A stretch of 42,260 nt of DNA, taken from Planctomycetota bacterium (GTDB taxonomy: Bacteria; Planctomycetota; PLA2). How positions within the stretch are numbered: position 1 is the stretch's first letter; every line of letters starts with the position of its first letter. Where the stretch lies: assembly GCA_027297745.1 (NCBI GenBank), contig JAPUHK010000074.1, positions 1 to 42,260 of the forward strand. The letters are read 5' to 3'. This document shows positions 1 through 8,266 of the stretch, piece after piece. The notes below the pieces were generated by a model. That model was not told the DNA's origin. It made no database searches and worked only from the letters and a program-made list of their open reading frames with translations. The translations under genes and the position numbers were made by a program.

Positions 1-1
1 G

Positions 2-289
2 GACGACTCCGAGGACACCAAGGCCTTCTACAGGATGATGTTCACCGACCGGAACGTAGGGATGGCGGACAAGGTCGAGGAATACATGAAGGGGGACAAG
101 ACGTGCTTCGTCATCGCCGGCGCAGGCCACATGATCGGCGACGACGGGATCCCGGCGCTCTTGCGCAGCCGCGGCTACAAGGTCGAGCAGTCAGCCGCCA
201 AGGGGCGCAAGAAGGCCGAAGAGACCGGGGAGAAGCCCGCGAAGAAGGCCGAGGAGCAGCCGCTCGAGAAGGCCGGCTCGCCCAAGTAA
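2..289 (+). CDS. TraB/GumN family protein, C-terminal fragment (5' truncated by window edge)
   Basis: Open frame from base 2 (DDSEDTKAFYRMMFTDRNVGMADKVEEYMKGDKTCFVIAGAGHMIGDDGIPALLRSRGYKVEQ); the GAGHMIGDDGIPALLRSRGY block resembles the TraB/GumN C-terminal motif; Lys/Glu-rich tail. Confidence 0.7.
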   Translation, partial: DDSEDTKAFYRMMFTDRNVGMADKVEEYMKGDKTCFVIAGAGHMIGDDGIPALLRSRGYKVEQSAAKGRKKAEETGEKPAKKAEEQPLEKAGSPK

Positions 290-336
290 TAGTTGAAGGC
301 GTTTGGGGGGTGGCGGGGACCCCTTTGCAGAAGCCC

Positions 337-2223
337 ATGTCTCAGGAGCCGGATAAGTCCACGCGGGAGGCGCTCAGCGAGCACACCGCCTTCCTGCAGC
401 GCGTCGCGCGCAGCCTCGTCTTCGACAAGGGGCAGGCGGAGGACGTCGTGCAGGAGGCGATGGTCGTGGCGCTGCAGCAGCAGCCGCGCCAGCGTTCGAA
501 GCTGCGCGCCTGGCTGGCCGGCATCACCCGCAACCTCGCGCTGAAGCGTGTGAGGTCCGAGGGGCGGCGCGCACAACGCGAGCGCGCCTCCGCACGCCCG
601 GAGGGGACGCCGCCCACGTTCGACGTGGTGGCCAAGCTCGAGCTGCAGCAGCGCGTCCTGCAAGAGGTGCGCAATCTCGATGAGCCCTACCGCTCCGCGA
701 TCGTCTACCGCTACTACGACCGGCGCAAGCCGCGCGAGATCGCGCGCGAGCTGGGCATTCCGGTCAAGACCGTGGAGACACGCCTGCGCCGCGCCGTCGA
801 GCAGTTGCGCGCGCGCATGGACGACGCGTACGGCGGCGACCGGCGCTCCTGGTGCCTGGGTCTGGTAACCCTCGTTCCCCTTTCGCGGGCCGCGGAGGCG
901 GCCGTCACTTCGGCGGCCGTCACGACCGGCACGGTAGTGCCCGCGGCCGCAATCGCAAGCGCAGCGGCACAGTCCGCTGCCGCCTTCACCGGAGCCATCA
1001 TGACCGCAAAGACCGCCGCCATCCTCACCGCCACGCTCGTGCTCGCCGCCTTCGGCGCGGGCTGGGTGCTCAAGCCGCAAGACCCGGACGATGCGTCCAC
1101 GCGTCGCGCGCCGACCTCAGCAACGGATCGCGTGGCTCGTGTGCGTTACGACGCTGCGCTCCGCGAGAACGAGGCGTTGAAAGCGCGCGCCGACGACCTG
1201 CAGCGCAAGCTGGAGGCGCTTCAGGCGGGAGCCGAGGAGGCCCCGGCCGCCGGCGAGGCCGCGGCGCAGGACGCACAAGTCGAGGCGCGCGACCCCAAGG
1301 CCCCGGCGTTCCGCTTTGCCGGCATGGAGCAGGCGCTGGACGAGATCGATTGGGAGGCCATGGGCGAGTCCGTGCGCAACCTCGCGCCGCTGCTCGAGAA
1401 GATGGTGGCTGCGATCGAGGAGACCGGCGAGATCGACTTCAAGGACATCGGTGCGATCCAGCAGTGGAACGGCCCGCTCCTGACCGCGGCGCTCAAGCTC
1501 AACGAGCACCCGTTGGCGGGCTCCGGCATGAACGGCAAGTTCACCAACCCCGGCGTGGCGTCCAACATGGTGCACGCCGCCCTGGCCAAATCCGACCAGC
1601 CGCTGAGCGCCGATCAGCGCAGCGCCCTGCGCGAGACGACCGTCGCCTTCCTCCAGGCGGACGGCGAGCGCCTCCACAGCTACTCGGACGACACCGTGGG
1701 CCTCGAGAAGTTCATGGACGAGATGGCGCTCAAGGAGCGCTACTACGCCCGCTTGCATGAGCTGCTCACCCCGGAACAGCAGTCCATCCTGCATCCCGAG
1801 GCGGTGCGCGGACACACGGCGGTGGACCTCTTCTCCTCCGGGATCACCTGGATGACGCAGACGGTGCCCGTCGAGGCCAAGGACCGCGCCGGCCTGCAGG
1901 AGCAGTTCGTCAAGAAGCACATGGGGCACCTCAAGCTCGACGAGTCGGCGCTGCCCGTGTTGGAGCGTCTGGCAGCCGATTGGGTCGCTACGTTGCCCGA
2001 GGACCTGCCCACGGCGCCCACGGGCACCTTCGTCAGGCAGATGCGCTTCATGGAGACCGCGCACGCGGCGGCCTCCGCGAAGCGCTACCTGGAGGTGCGC
2101 AAGGCGATGCTGGCGCAATTGCCGCTGAGCGACCTGCAGCGCAAGAAGCTGCTGGCCGACGCGATGTTCCCGGTGCCGTTCCTGTCCGCACAGAGCCCCG
2201 CCACGGTTCCGGCGCCCGAGTGA
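337..2223 (+). CDS. ECF-type RNA polymerase sigma factor fused to a TM segment and large C-terminal region
   Basis: ATG at 337 in the 103..2223 frame; sigma region 2 (DKGQAEDVVQEAMVVALQ...LRAWLAGITRNLALKRVR) and region 4 (YRYYDRRKPREIARELGIPVKTVETRLRRAVEQLRARM), then hydrophobic AAILTATLVLAAFGAGWVL and about 390 aa without a recognised domain. Confidence 0.85.
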   Translation: MSQEPDKSTREALSEHTAFLQRVARSLVFDKGQAEDVVQEAMVVALQQQPRQRSKLRAWLAGITRNLALKRVRSEGRRAQRERASARPEGTPPTFDVVAKLELQQRVLQEVRNLDEPYRSAIVYRYYDRRKPREIARELGIPVKTVETRLRRAVEQLRARMDDAYGGDRRSWCLGLVTLVPLSRAAEAAVTSAAVTTGTVVPAAAIASAAAQSAAAFTGAIMTAKTAAILTATLVLAAFGAGWVLKPQDPDDASTRRAPTSATDRVARVRYDAALRENEALKARADDLQRKLEALQAGAEEAPAAGEAAAQDAQVEARDPKAPAFRFAGMEQALDEIDWEAMGESVRNLAPLLEKMVAAIEETGEIDFKDIGAIQQWNGPLLTAALKLNEHPLAGSGMNGKFTNPGVASNMVHAALAKSDQPLSADQRSALRETTVAFLQADGERLHSYSDDTVGLEKFMDEMALKERYYARLHELLTPEQQSILHPEAVRGHTAVDLFSSGITWMTQTVPVEAKDRAGLQEQFVKKHMGHLKLDESALPVLERLAADWVATLPEDLPTAPTGTFVRQMRFMETAHAAASAKRYLEVRKAMLAQLPLSDLQRKKLLADAMFPVPFLSAQSPATVPAPE

Positions 2224-2361
2224 TCGGGCCGGCCGTGGCGCGCACGCCGCGCTCTTGATCCCGGGAGTGCCTTTTGGCACCGTGGCGCTCGGTTGGCCGG
2301 CCACGGGGAAGAATGGGACGACCGTCCGCACCCTGCCGGGCCGCGAGCAAATGGAGGCAGT

Positions 2362-3987
2362 GTGGTGGCAAAGAAGAGAAGCTCCGGCAACACGGTTACG
2401 CTCCAGCGCGGCGGTCGCGAAGTGCGCTTGCACAAGTCGCCGCACCTGATCGCCGTCCGCTTCCGCAGCGGTGCGGTGCCGCAGAACCTGACCGGCCCCG
2501 AGGGGCGCGAGTTGGACCGTCTGCGCGGCCGCGCCTCGCTGCGTTTCGTGCGGCGCGTGCCGGGCCGCCGCGTGGCGCTCTTTCGCTGCCGCAGCCCCCG
2601 GGACCGCAGCGACGTCATGGACGAGTTGCGCGCGCACAAATCGATCCAGTACGTCTCGCACGTGCTGCAGCGCTCGGCGGACGACGACGGCGGGAGCGAG
2701 ATCGGGGTCGACGACCGTGTGTTCGTCGAGTTCGGCGGCAAGCCCAGCCGCCGCCGGGTCAAGAGCGTCGAGCGGGAGCACGGCCTGCGCGCGATCTGGC
2801 AGTTTCCCGAGATGCCGGGCGGCGTCGTGTTCCAGGTCACGAGCGACGCCAAAGAGAACCCGATGAAGATCGCGAACAGGTTGCACCACAGCCGCGCCTG
2901 CCGCACGGCCGAGCCGTGCCTCGTCGAGGCCAAGGCGGCACGTGCGGTTCCTTCCGACCCCAGCTTCCGCCGGCAGTGGCACCTGCTCAACACGGGACAG
3001 GGAGGCGGTACGCCGGGCGCGGACTGTAACGCGCCCGCGGCCTGGGACTACACCTGGGGCGATCCGAAGATCACGATCGCGATCATCGACGACGGCTTCG
3101 ACCTCCAGCATCCCGACCTCCGGGGAGCCGACAAGGTGCGCCATCCGTACGACGCGACGGAGCGGGACAATAACCCGTCGCCCGGCGCGTTCAGCGACAA
3201 CCACGGCACCGCCTGCGCCGGCGTGGCGATCGCGTCGCGCGGCGGGGACGGGCTCACGGTAGGCACGGCGCCCGACTGCAGCTGGATGCCGATCCGCCAC
3301 GCCGGGGAGATGGGCGACTTCGAGGAGGCGCTGGCCTTCTACCACGCCTACCGCAACGGCGCGGACGTGATCAGCTGCTCGTGGGGCCCGCCCGACAACG
3401 CCTACAACGAGTTCTGGCCCATGCCCAGCATCACGCGCTACGTGATCGACCTGTGCGTAAAGCGCGGCCGCGGCGGGAAGGGCATCCCCGTGCTGTTCGC
3501 GGCCGGGAACGGCAACGAGCCGCTCGCCCTGGACGGCTACGCGAACTACAAGAACGTGATTGCCGTCGCGGCCAGCACGAATCAGGACGAAAAGGCCTGG
3601 TACAGCGACTACGGCAAGAACGTGTGGGTCTGCGCGCCCTCCAACGGGGGGACGCTCGGGGTCTACACGACCGACCGCACGGGCTACCGCGGGTACAGCT
3701 CGGACTCCGACTACGTCGCCGACTTCGGCGGCACGTCTTCCTCGACGCCGCTCGTGGCCGGCGTGGTGGGCCTCATGCTGGCCGTGAATCCGAAGCTGAC
3801 GGTGTCGAAGATCAAGAGTATCTTGAAGCGCACCGCGGTGAAGATCGGAATCGAGCAGGCCTACGAGTACGAGGACCACTGGGGCGACTGGTACTCGGAC
3901 GAGTACGACAGCCGCGGTCACAGCCAGGTCTTCGGGTGGGGGTGCGTCGACGCGGGCGCCGCCGTTGCCGCCGCGCGGAACGCCTAG
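2362..3987 (+). CDS. S8 family (subtilisin-like) serine peptidase
   Basis: Catalytic triad motifs: ITIAIIDDGFDLQHPDL (Asp), DNHGTACAGVAIA (His), GGTSSSTPLVAGVVGLML (Ser). GTG start at 2362 (or 2365) chosen; upstream in-frame part of the ORF is low confidence. Confidence 0.9.
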   Translation: MVAKKRSSGNTVTLQRGGREVRLHKSPHLIAVRFRSGAVPQNLTGPEGRELDRLRGRASLRFVRRVPGRRVALFRCRSPRDRSDVMDELRAHKSIQYVSHVLQRSADDDGGSEIGVDDRVFVEFGGKPSRRRVKSVEREHGLRAIWQFPEMPGGVVFQVTSDAKENPMKIANRLHHSRACRTAEPCLVEAKAARAVPSDPSFRRQWHLLNTGQGGGTPGADCNAPAAWDYTWGDPKITIAIIDDGFDLQHPDLRGADKVRHPYDATERDNNPSPGAFSDNHGTACAGVAIASRGGDGLTVGTAPDCSWMPIRHAGEMGDFEEALAFYHAYRNGADVISCSWGPPDNAYNEFWPMPSITRYVIDLCVKRGRGGKGIPVLFAAGNGNEPLALDGYANYKNVIAVAASTNQDEKAWYSDYGKNVWVCAPSNGGTLGVYTTDRTGYRGYSSDSDYVADFGGTSSSTPLVAGVVGLMLAVNPKLTVSKIKSILKRTAVKIGIEQAYEYEDHWGDWYSDEYDSRGHSQVFGWGCVDAGAAVAAARNA

Positions 3988-4032
3988 CCCCGAGCCTTCA
4001 AGGATTCGCGGGGAAAGGACGATGGTTGACCT

Positions 4033-5076
4033 ATGGCCCCGACACTCCTGGTCACCGGCGGCGCCGGCTACATCGGCAGCCACACCTGCGTTCAGCTGCT
4101 CGAAGAAGGCCACGACGTGGTCGTGCTCGACAACCTGGAAAACAGTTGCGCCGAGGCGCTGGACCGGGTGCGCGAGATCACCGGCAAGGAGCTCACCTTC
4201 TACCAGGACGACATGCTGGATCCGGCGGCGCTCGAGACCATCTTCCGGACCCACTCCTTCGACGCGGTGCTGCACTTCGCCGGGCTCAAGGCGGTGGGGG
4301 AGTCGACGGAGGTGCCGCTGCGCTACTACCACAACAACGTGACGGGCACGCTGCACCTGCTCGACACGATGAAGCGGCACGGGGTGCGCGACATCGTCTT
4401 CAGCTCGTCGGCGACGGTGTACGGGGATCCCGCGTCGGTCCCGATCACCGAGGACTCTCCGCTGGTGGCCGCCAACCCTTACGGCCGCACGAAGCTCATG
4501 ATCGAGGACATCCTGCGCGACCTGTGCGCCGCCGATACCAGCTGGCGCGCGATCCTGCTGCGCTATTTCAATCCCGTGGGCGCGCACCCGAGCGGCCGCA
4601 TCGGCGAGGACCCGCAGGGCATCCCCAACAACCTGATGCCGTTCGTGATGCAGGTTGCGGTGGGCAAGCATCCGCGCGTGCAGGTCTTCGGGGACGACTA
4701 CCCGACGCCCGACGGGACCGGCGTGCGCGACTACATCCACGTGGTCGACCTGGCGCGGGGCCACCTGGCGGCGCTCGACGCGTTGCCCGGGACCGCGGGC
4801 TGCGCGGTTTACAACCTCGGGACCGGCAAGGGCTATTCAGTGCTGGAGATGATCGAGGCCGCGAGTCGCGCCGTGGGGCGCGAGATCCCGCACGACGTGA
4901 CCGCACGGCGCCCCGGCGACATTGCACAGTGCTATGCGGATCCCTCCAAGGCCGCCCGGGTGCTCGGCTGGAGCGCCAAGCTCGGCCTGGACGAGATGTG
5001 CGCGGACGCCTGGCGCTGGCAGAAGGCCAACCCGCACGGTTACGGCGTCTCCCGCGGCGTGGTGCACGCCGGCTAA
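4033..5076 (+). CDS. galE: UDP-glucose 4-epimerase
   Basis: N-terminal [47 protein letters not shown] (YxxxK), [29 protein letters not shown] typical of GalE. Confidence 0.95.
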   Translation: MAPTLLVTGGAGYIGSHTCVQLLEEGHDVVVLDNLENSCAEALDRVREITGKELTFYQDDMLDPAALETIFRTHSFDAVLHFAGLKAVGESTEVPLRYYHNNVTGTLHLLDTMKRHGVRDIVFSSSATVYGDPASVPITEDSPLVAANPYGRTKLMIEDILRDLCAADTSWRAILLRYFNPVGAHPSGRIGEDPQGIPNNLMPFVMQVAVGKHPRVQVFGDDYPTPDGTGVRDYIHVVDLARGHLAALDALPGTAGCAVYNLGTGKGYSVLEMIEAASRAVGREIPHDVTARRPGDIAQCYADPSKAARVLGWSAKLGLDEMCADAWRWQKANPHGYGVSRGVVHAG

Positions 5077-5151
5077 GGCTCGAGCGCGTGCTGCCGATAC
5101 TGCGCCCGGGTCGGGCGTGCGCAAGCACAGCCCGCCAACGGGAGGACCGCC

Positions 5152-5505
5152 ATGAGGCAAGCGGTGGGCAACGGTTTCGATCTTTCCGAGGCTCTTGCGC
5201 GAACGGACGGCGACCTCGAGCTTCTGCAGGAAATGGGACAGAGGTTCCTGCAAGAGCTCGATGACCTGCTCGACGACATGCGTTGGGCCATTTCCGGCGC
5301 GAACTCCGCTGCGCTGAGCGTCGCCGCCGGCGATCTCAGGGGATCGGCCTCGACCTTCGGGGCGCACGCCGCGGCCGCCGCCGCCCTGCGACTCGAGCAG
5401 ATGGGGGAGAGCGGCGTGTTCGACGGCGCGGACCGCGTTCTGGCGGAGCTCGAGTCCAGCTTGGCGCGCCTGCGCCCCGCGCTCGAGTCGCTCGCCGACT
5501 CCTAG
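5152..5505 (+). CDS. Hpt-domain-like small helical protein (degenerate phosphotransfer site)
   Basis: 117 aa; LQEMGQRFLQELDDLLDDMRWAISGANSAALSVAAGDLRGSASTFGAHAAAAAALRLEQMGESG has the Hpt layout (AHxLKGxAxxFGA) but GDLRG in place of HxLKG. Confidence 0.65.
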   Translation: MRQAVGNGFDLSEALARTDGDLELLQEMGQRFLQELDDLLDDMRWAISGANSAALSVAAGDLRGSASTFGAHAAAAAALRLEQMGESGVFDGADRVLAELESSLARLRPALESLADS

Positions 5506-5561
5506 AGGCGCCGAGCCCGAGGTCCGAGCGAGAGCCCGACACCCGAGCCCGTGTGCATCTT

Positions 5562-5607
5562 CATCTCCGTGCCGTCTCTGTGATCTCAGTCGTCTCTGTG
5601 GTGAACC
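5562..5607. repeat. Intergenic short-period (about 9 nt) repeat of the ...GTCTCTGTGATCTCAGTCGTCTCTGTGGTGAACC type
   Basis: GTCTCTGTG occurs at 5574-5582 and 5592-5600 with ATCTCAGTC between; minus-strand translation gives FTTETTEITET. Confidence 0.6.
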
Positions 5608-5704
5608 ACCACCGTCCGTTTGCGTGCGTGAGGCCAAGGCCACGGCTGAGGCCAAGCAGGGGAGGAAGACAGCGCGGTGACGCTGCGCGTATAGTCACCC
5701 GCCC

Positions 5705-6721
5705 GTGAAAGCGCTCGTCGTCGCGGGGGCCCGTCCCCAATTCGTGAAGGCTGCGGCCTTGCTGCCCGCGTTGCGCCGGCGTGGGGAGGCGCTCCTGGTG
5801 CACACCGGCCAGCACACCGACGCGGCCATGGTGCAGGCGCACTTCCTGGACCTCGGCCTCGGCGAGCCCGACGTGCATCTCGAGGTGACAGAGACCAATC
5901 GCGGGCGCCGCGTGGCGGCTATGGTGCAGGCCCTGGTCGAGGTCATCGAGCAGCAGCGGCCCACGCACGTGCTGGCGCTCGGCGACACCGACTCCGCCCT
6001 GGCGGCGGGTTTGGGCGGGGCGCTCGCCGGCGCGGTGGTGGCGCACGTCGAAGCGGGTGCGCGCAGCGGCGACCGGTCCATGCCGGAGGAGCTCAACCGC
6101 ATCACCGTGGACGAGTGGAGCCGGCTCTTGTTCTGCTCCACCGAGGCGCACGCTGCGGAGCTCAGTGGACGCGATGGCGTGCACGTGGTGGGCGACGTCA
6201 TGGCCGACGTGCTGTTGCGACACGAAGCGGCGATCCGCGCCTGCGTCCCCGCGCGGGAGGCGCCCTACGCCGTGCTGACATTGCACCGCGCTGCTACCGC
6301 GGATGATGCGGCGGCGCTGGAGAGAGTGCTGCAGGCGGTGGGGCGCGCCGGCCTGCCGACGCTCTTCCCCGTGCACCCCCGGACGCGGCCGAACCTGCCG
6401 TCCGTGCCCGCGAACGTGGAGCTCATGGAGCCGCTTCCCTACGTGCAGTTCCTCGCGCACGTCGCCGCCGCCGCTTGCGTGCTCACGGACTCGGGCGGCG
6501 TGCAAAAGGAGGCCTACTTGCTGGGCGTGCCCTGCGTGACGTTGCGCGGCTGCACCGAGTGGGCGGAGACGGTGGATCAGGGGTGGAATGTCCTGGTGGC
6601 GACCAATCCGGAGCGCATCGCCGCCGCGCTGCGCGATCCGCCGCGCGGCAGCGAACGGCCGCCGCTCTACGGCGACGGGAACGCCGCGTCACGCATCGCT
6701 GCCGTCCTGGCTACCGACTAG
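5705..6721 (+). CDS. wecB: UDP-N-acetylglucosamine 2-epimerase (non-hydrolysing type)
   Basis: VVAGARPQFVKAAALLPALRRRGEALLVHTGQHTD..., HVEAGARSGDRSMPEELNRITVDEWSRLLFCST, LTDSGGVQKEAYLLGVPCVTLRGCTEWAETV. GTG start. Confidence 0.93.
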   Translation: MKALVVAGARPQFVKAAALLPALRRRGEALLVHTGQHTDAAMVQAHFLDLGLGEPDVHLEVTETNRGRRVAAMVQALVEVIEQQRPTHVLALGDTDSALAAGLGGALAGAVVAHVEAGARSGDRSMPEELNRITVDEWSRLLFCSTEAHAAELSGRDGVHVVGDVMADVLLRHEAAIRACVPAREAPYAVLTLHRAATADDAAALERVLQAVGRAGLPTLFPVHPRTRPNLPSVPANVELMEPLPYVQFLAHVAAAACVLTDSGGVQKEAYLLGVPCVTLRGCTEWAETVDQGWNVLVATNPERIAAALRDPPRGSERPPLYGDGNAASRIAAVLATD

Positions 6722-7640
6722 CGCGTTCTCTGCGGTGCAGCTTGCGCTCGGAGCGCAAGACCAGCACCACAAGCACCGCCAGCGGCAAGAGGGCCACGGC
6801 CTTGCCGGTCATCGGCAGCGGCAGGGACAGCACCGCCATCAGCATCAGGAAGCCGCAAAAGCAGGCCCAATGCGAGCTGGGCAGCAGGTCGGTCTTGGTG
6901 TGCCGCGCGATCGCCAGGGAAGAGCCGAGGAAGAGCAGCGTCTCCGCCGCCACGATCGACCAGGCGGCGCCGAGCGCGCCGTACTCCGGCACTACGACGG
7001 CGAGAAGCCCGATGTGACACAGCATCACGGCCCACCACAAGGTGCGCCGCTCGGTCGGCGTCATCAGCTCGCACACGAGGCCGCGCAGCGACAACGGGAA
7101 CAGCGCGACCCCGAGCACGCGCAGCTCGGGCACCTCGGCCAGGAGCAGCGCGGCGAGGCCGACGGTCAGCCCGGCCGCCCCGTGACGCAGTGAGCCCTTG
7201 CGCACGACGCGCCGGAAGATCCACGGCAGCCGGCCCGCCAAGGGGACCATCGAGGGGCGCGAGTACGTGGCAGCGAAGCGCGTGGCCAGTGCGAACAGCA
7301 TGAAGCCCGCGGCCAGCGGCGCGAAGGCGCCGGCGGTCGCCCACCCGGCGCTGACGGCCAGGGCGATGATCCCCGCGCCGCCCTGAACGGTCCATCCCAG
7401 GTGGACCCAGTCGCGCGCGCGCACGAACCACACGGCCAGCAGCGCAACCGCCACGCACGCGATCTGGCCGGCAAGCGTTGTGGACATCCACGACGTCAGG
7501 CCCGTTCCCAGCGCCAGGCCCACAGCCGAAAAGGCGGCCGGCGCGCGCCAACGATCCCTCAGGCGCTTGAGACGGATCGGGTCGGGGCGCGGGACCTTCC
7601 GGACCTCCTCCACAGGGTTGCCTTCCGCGAGAGCTGCCAC
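6711..7640 (-). CDS. Multi-pass membrane protein of unknown function
   Basis: 309 aa ORF with multiple hydrophobic segments (GLALGTGLTSWMSTTLAGQIACVAVALLAVWFV, LTVGLAALLLAEVPELRVLGVALFPLSL, CFCGFLMLMAVLSLPLPMTGKAVALLPLAVLVVLVL); 3' end overlaps wecB by 11 nt (convergent). Confidence 0.7.
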   Translation of the reverse strand: MAALAEGNPVEEVRKVPRPDPIRLKRLRDRWRAPAAFSAVGLALGTGLTSWMSTTLAGQIACVAVALLAVWFVRARDWVHLGWTVQGGAGIIALAVSAGWATAGAFAPLAAGFMLFALATRFAATYSRPSMVPLAGRLPWIFRRVVRKGSLRHGAAGLTVGLAALLLAEVPELRVLGVALFPLSLRGLVCELMTPTERRTLWWAVMLCHIGLLAVVVPEYGALGAAWSIVAAETLLFLGSSLAIARHTKTDLLPSSHWACFCGFLMLMAVLSLPLPMTGKAVALLPLAVLVVLVLRSERKLHRRERASR

Positions 7641-7741
7641 TCCGGCTCCCTTATCGACCGGCGCGCAACGCGGGCTTAGCTGGTCGAGAGGCGCCGAGCG
7701 CCTTTGCGCTTCGCGCCTCGGAGTCTCTGCGGCGCTACCCG

Positions 7742-8266
7742 CTAGATCTCAACGAGAGCGCGGAAAGGGCGGCCTGCTAGCTTTTCACGGCCATGTAGCG
7801 CCGTCAGCTCGATGACCACACAGACGCCCGTCAGCGCGGCGCCGAGCCTTTCCACCAGCGCGCAGGCCGCCGCCGCCGTGCCGCCGGTGGCCAGCAGGTC
7901 GTCCACGACCAGCACACGCGCGCCGGGGCCGAAGGCGTCGGCGTGGATCTCCAGCGCGTCCTGGCCGTACTCCAGATCATAGGTGACCCGTTCCGTGCGC
8001 CAGGGCAGCTTGCCGGGCTTGCGCGCGGGAACGAAGCCCGCACTGAGCCGGTGCGCGACCGGCGTTCCGAACAGGAAGCCGCGGCTCTCGATTCCCAGCA
8101 CGTGTGTCACCGACGCGCCGCTGAAACGCTCGACCATCCAGTCGCAGATGTCCTCGAACAGGGCGCCGTCCGCGAGCAGCGGCGTGATGTCCTTGAACAC
8201 GACGCCCGGCTTGGGAAAGTCGGAAACGTCACGAATGGCCGCGCGCGCTCGCTCCGAGAGGCTCAC
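7742..8266 (-). CDS. apt: Adenine phosphoribosyltransferase
   Basis: IRDVSDFPKPGVVFKDITPLLADGALF, GIESRGFLFGTPVAHRLSAGFVPARKPGKLPW, VLVVDDLLATGGTAAAA (PRPP loop). GTG start at 8266 overlaps the argS stop (ATGTGA). Confidence 0.95.
   Translation of the reverse strand: MSLSERARAAIRDVSDFPKPGVVFKDITPLLADGALFEDICDWMVERFSGASVTHVLGIESRGFLFGTPVAHRLSAGFVPARKPGKLPWRTERVTYDLEYGQDALEIHADAFGPGARVLVVDDLLATGGTAAAACALVERLGAALTGVCVVIELTALHGREKLAGRPFRALVEI

Noticed and set aside
2265-2285. GTGCC-TTTT-GGCAC small hairpin before the S8 protease
   Set aside because: Only a 5-bp stem, no T-tract; expected by chance in GC-rich DNA.
1117-4764. 1215-aa minus-strand ORF
   Set aside because: Antisense to the ECF sigma, S8 protease and galE genes, all with clear motifs; Arg/His/Val-rich translation typical of spurious high-GC antisense frames.
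5561-6505. 314-aa minus-strand ORF ending FTTETTEITETARR
   Set aside because: Antisense to wecB; the terminal peptide is translation of the intergenic repeat.
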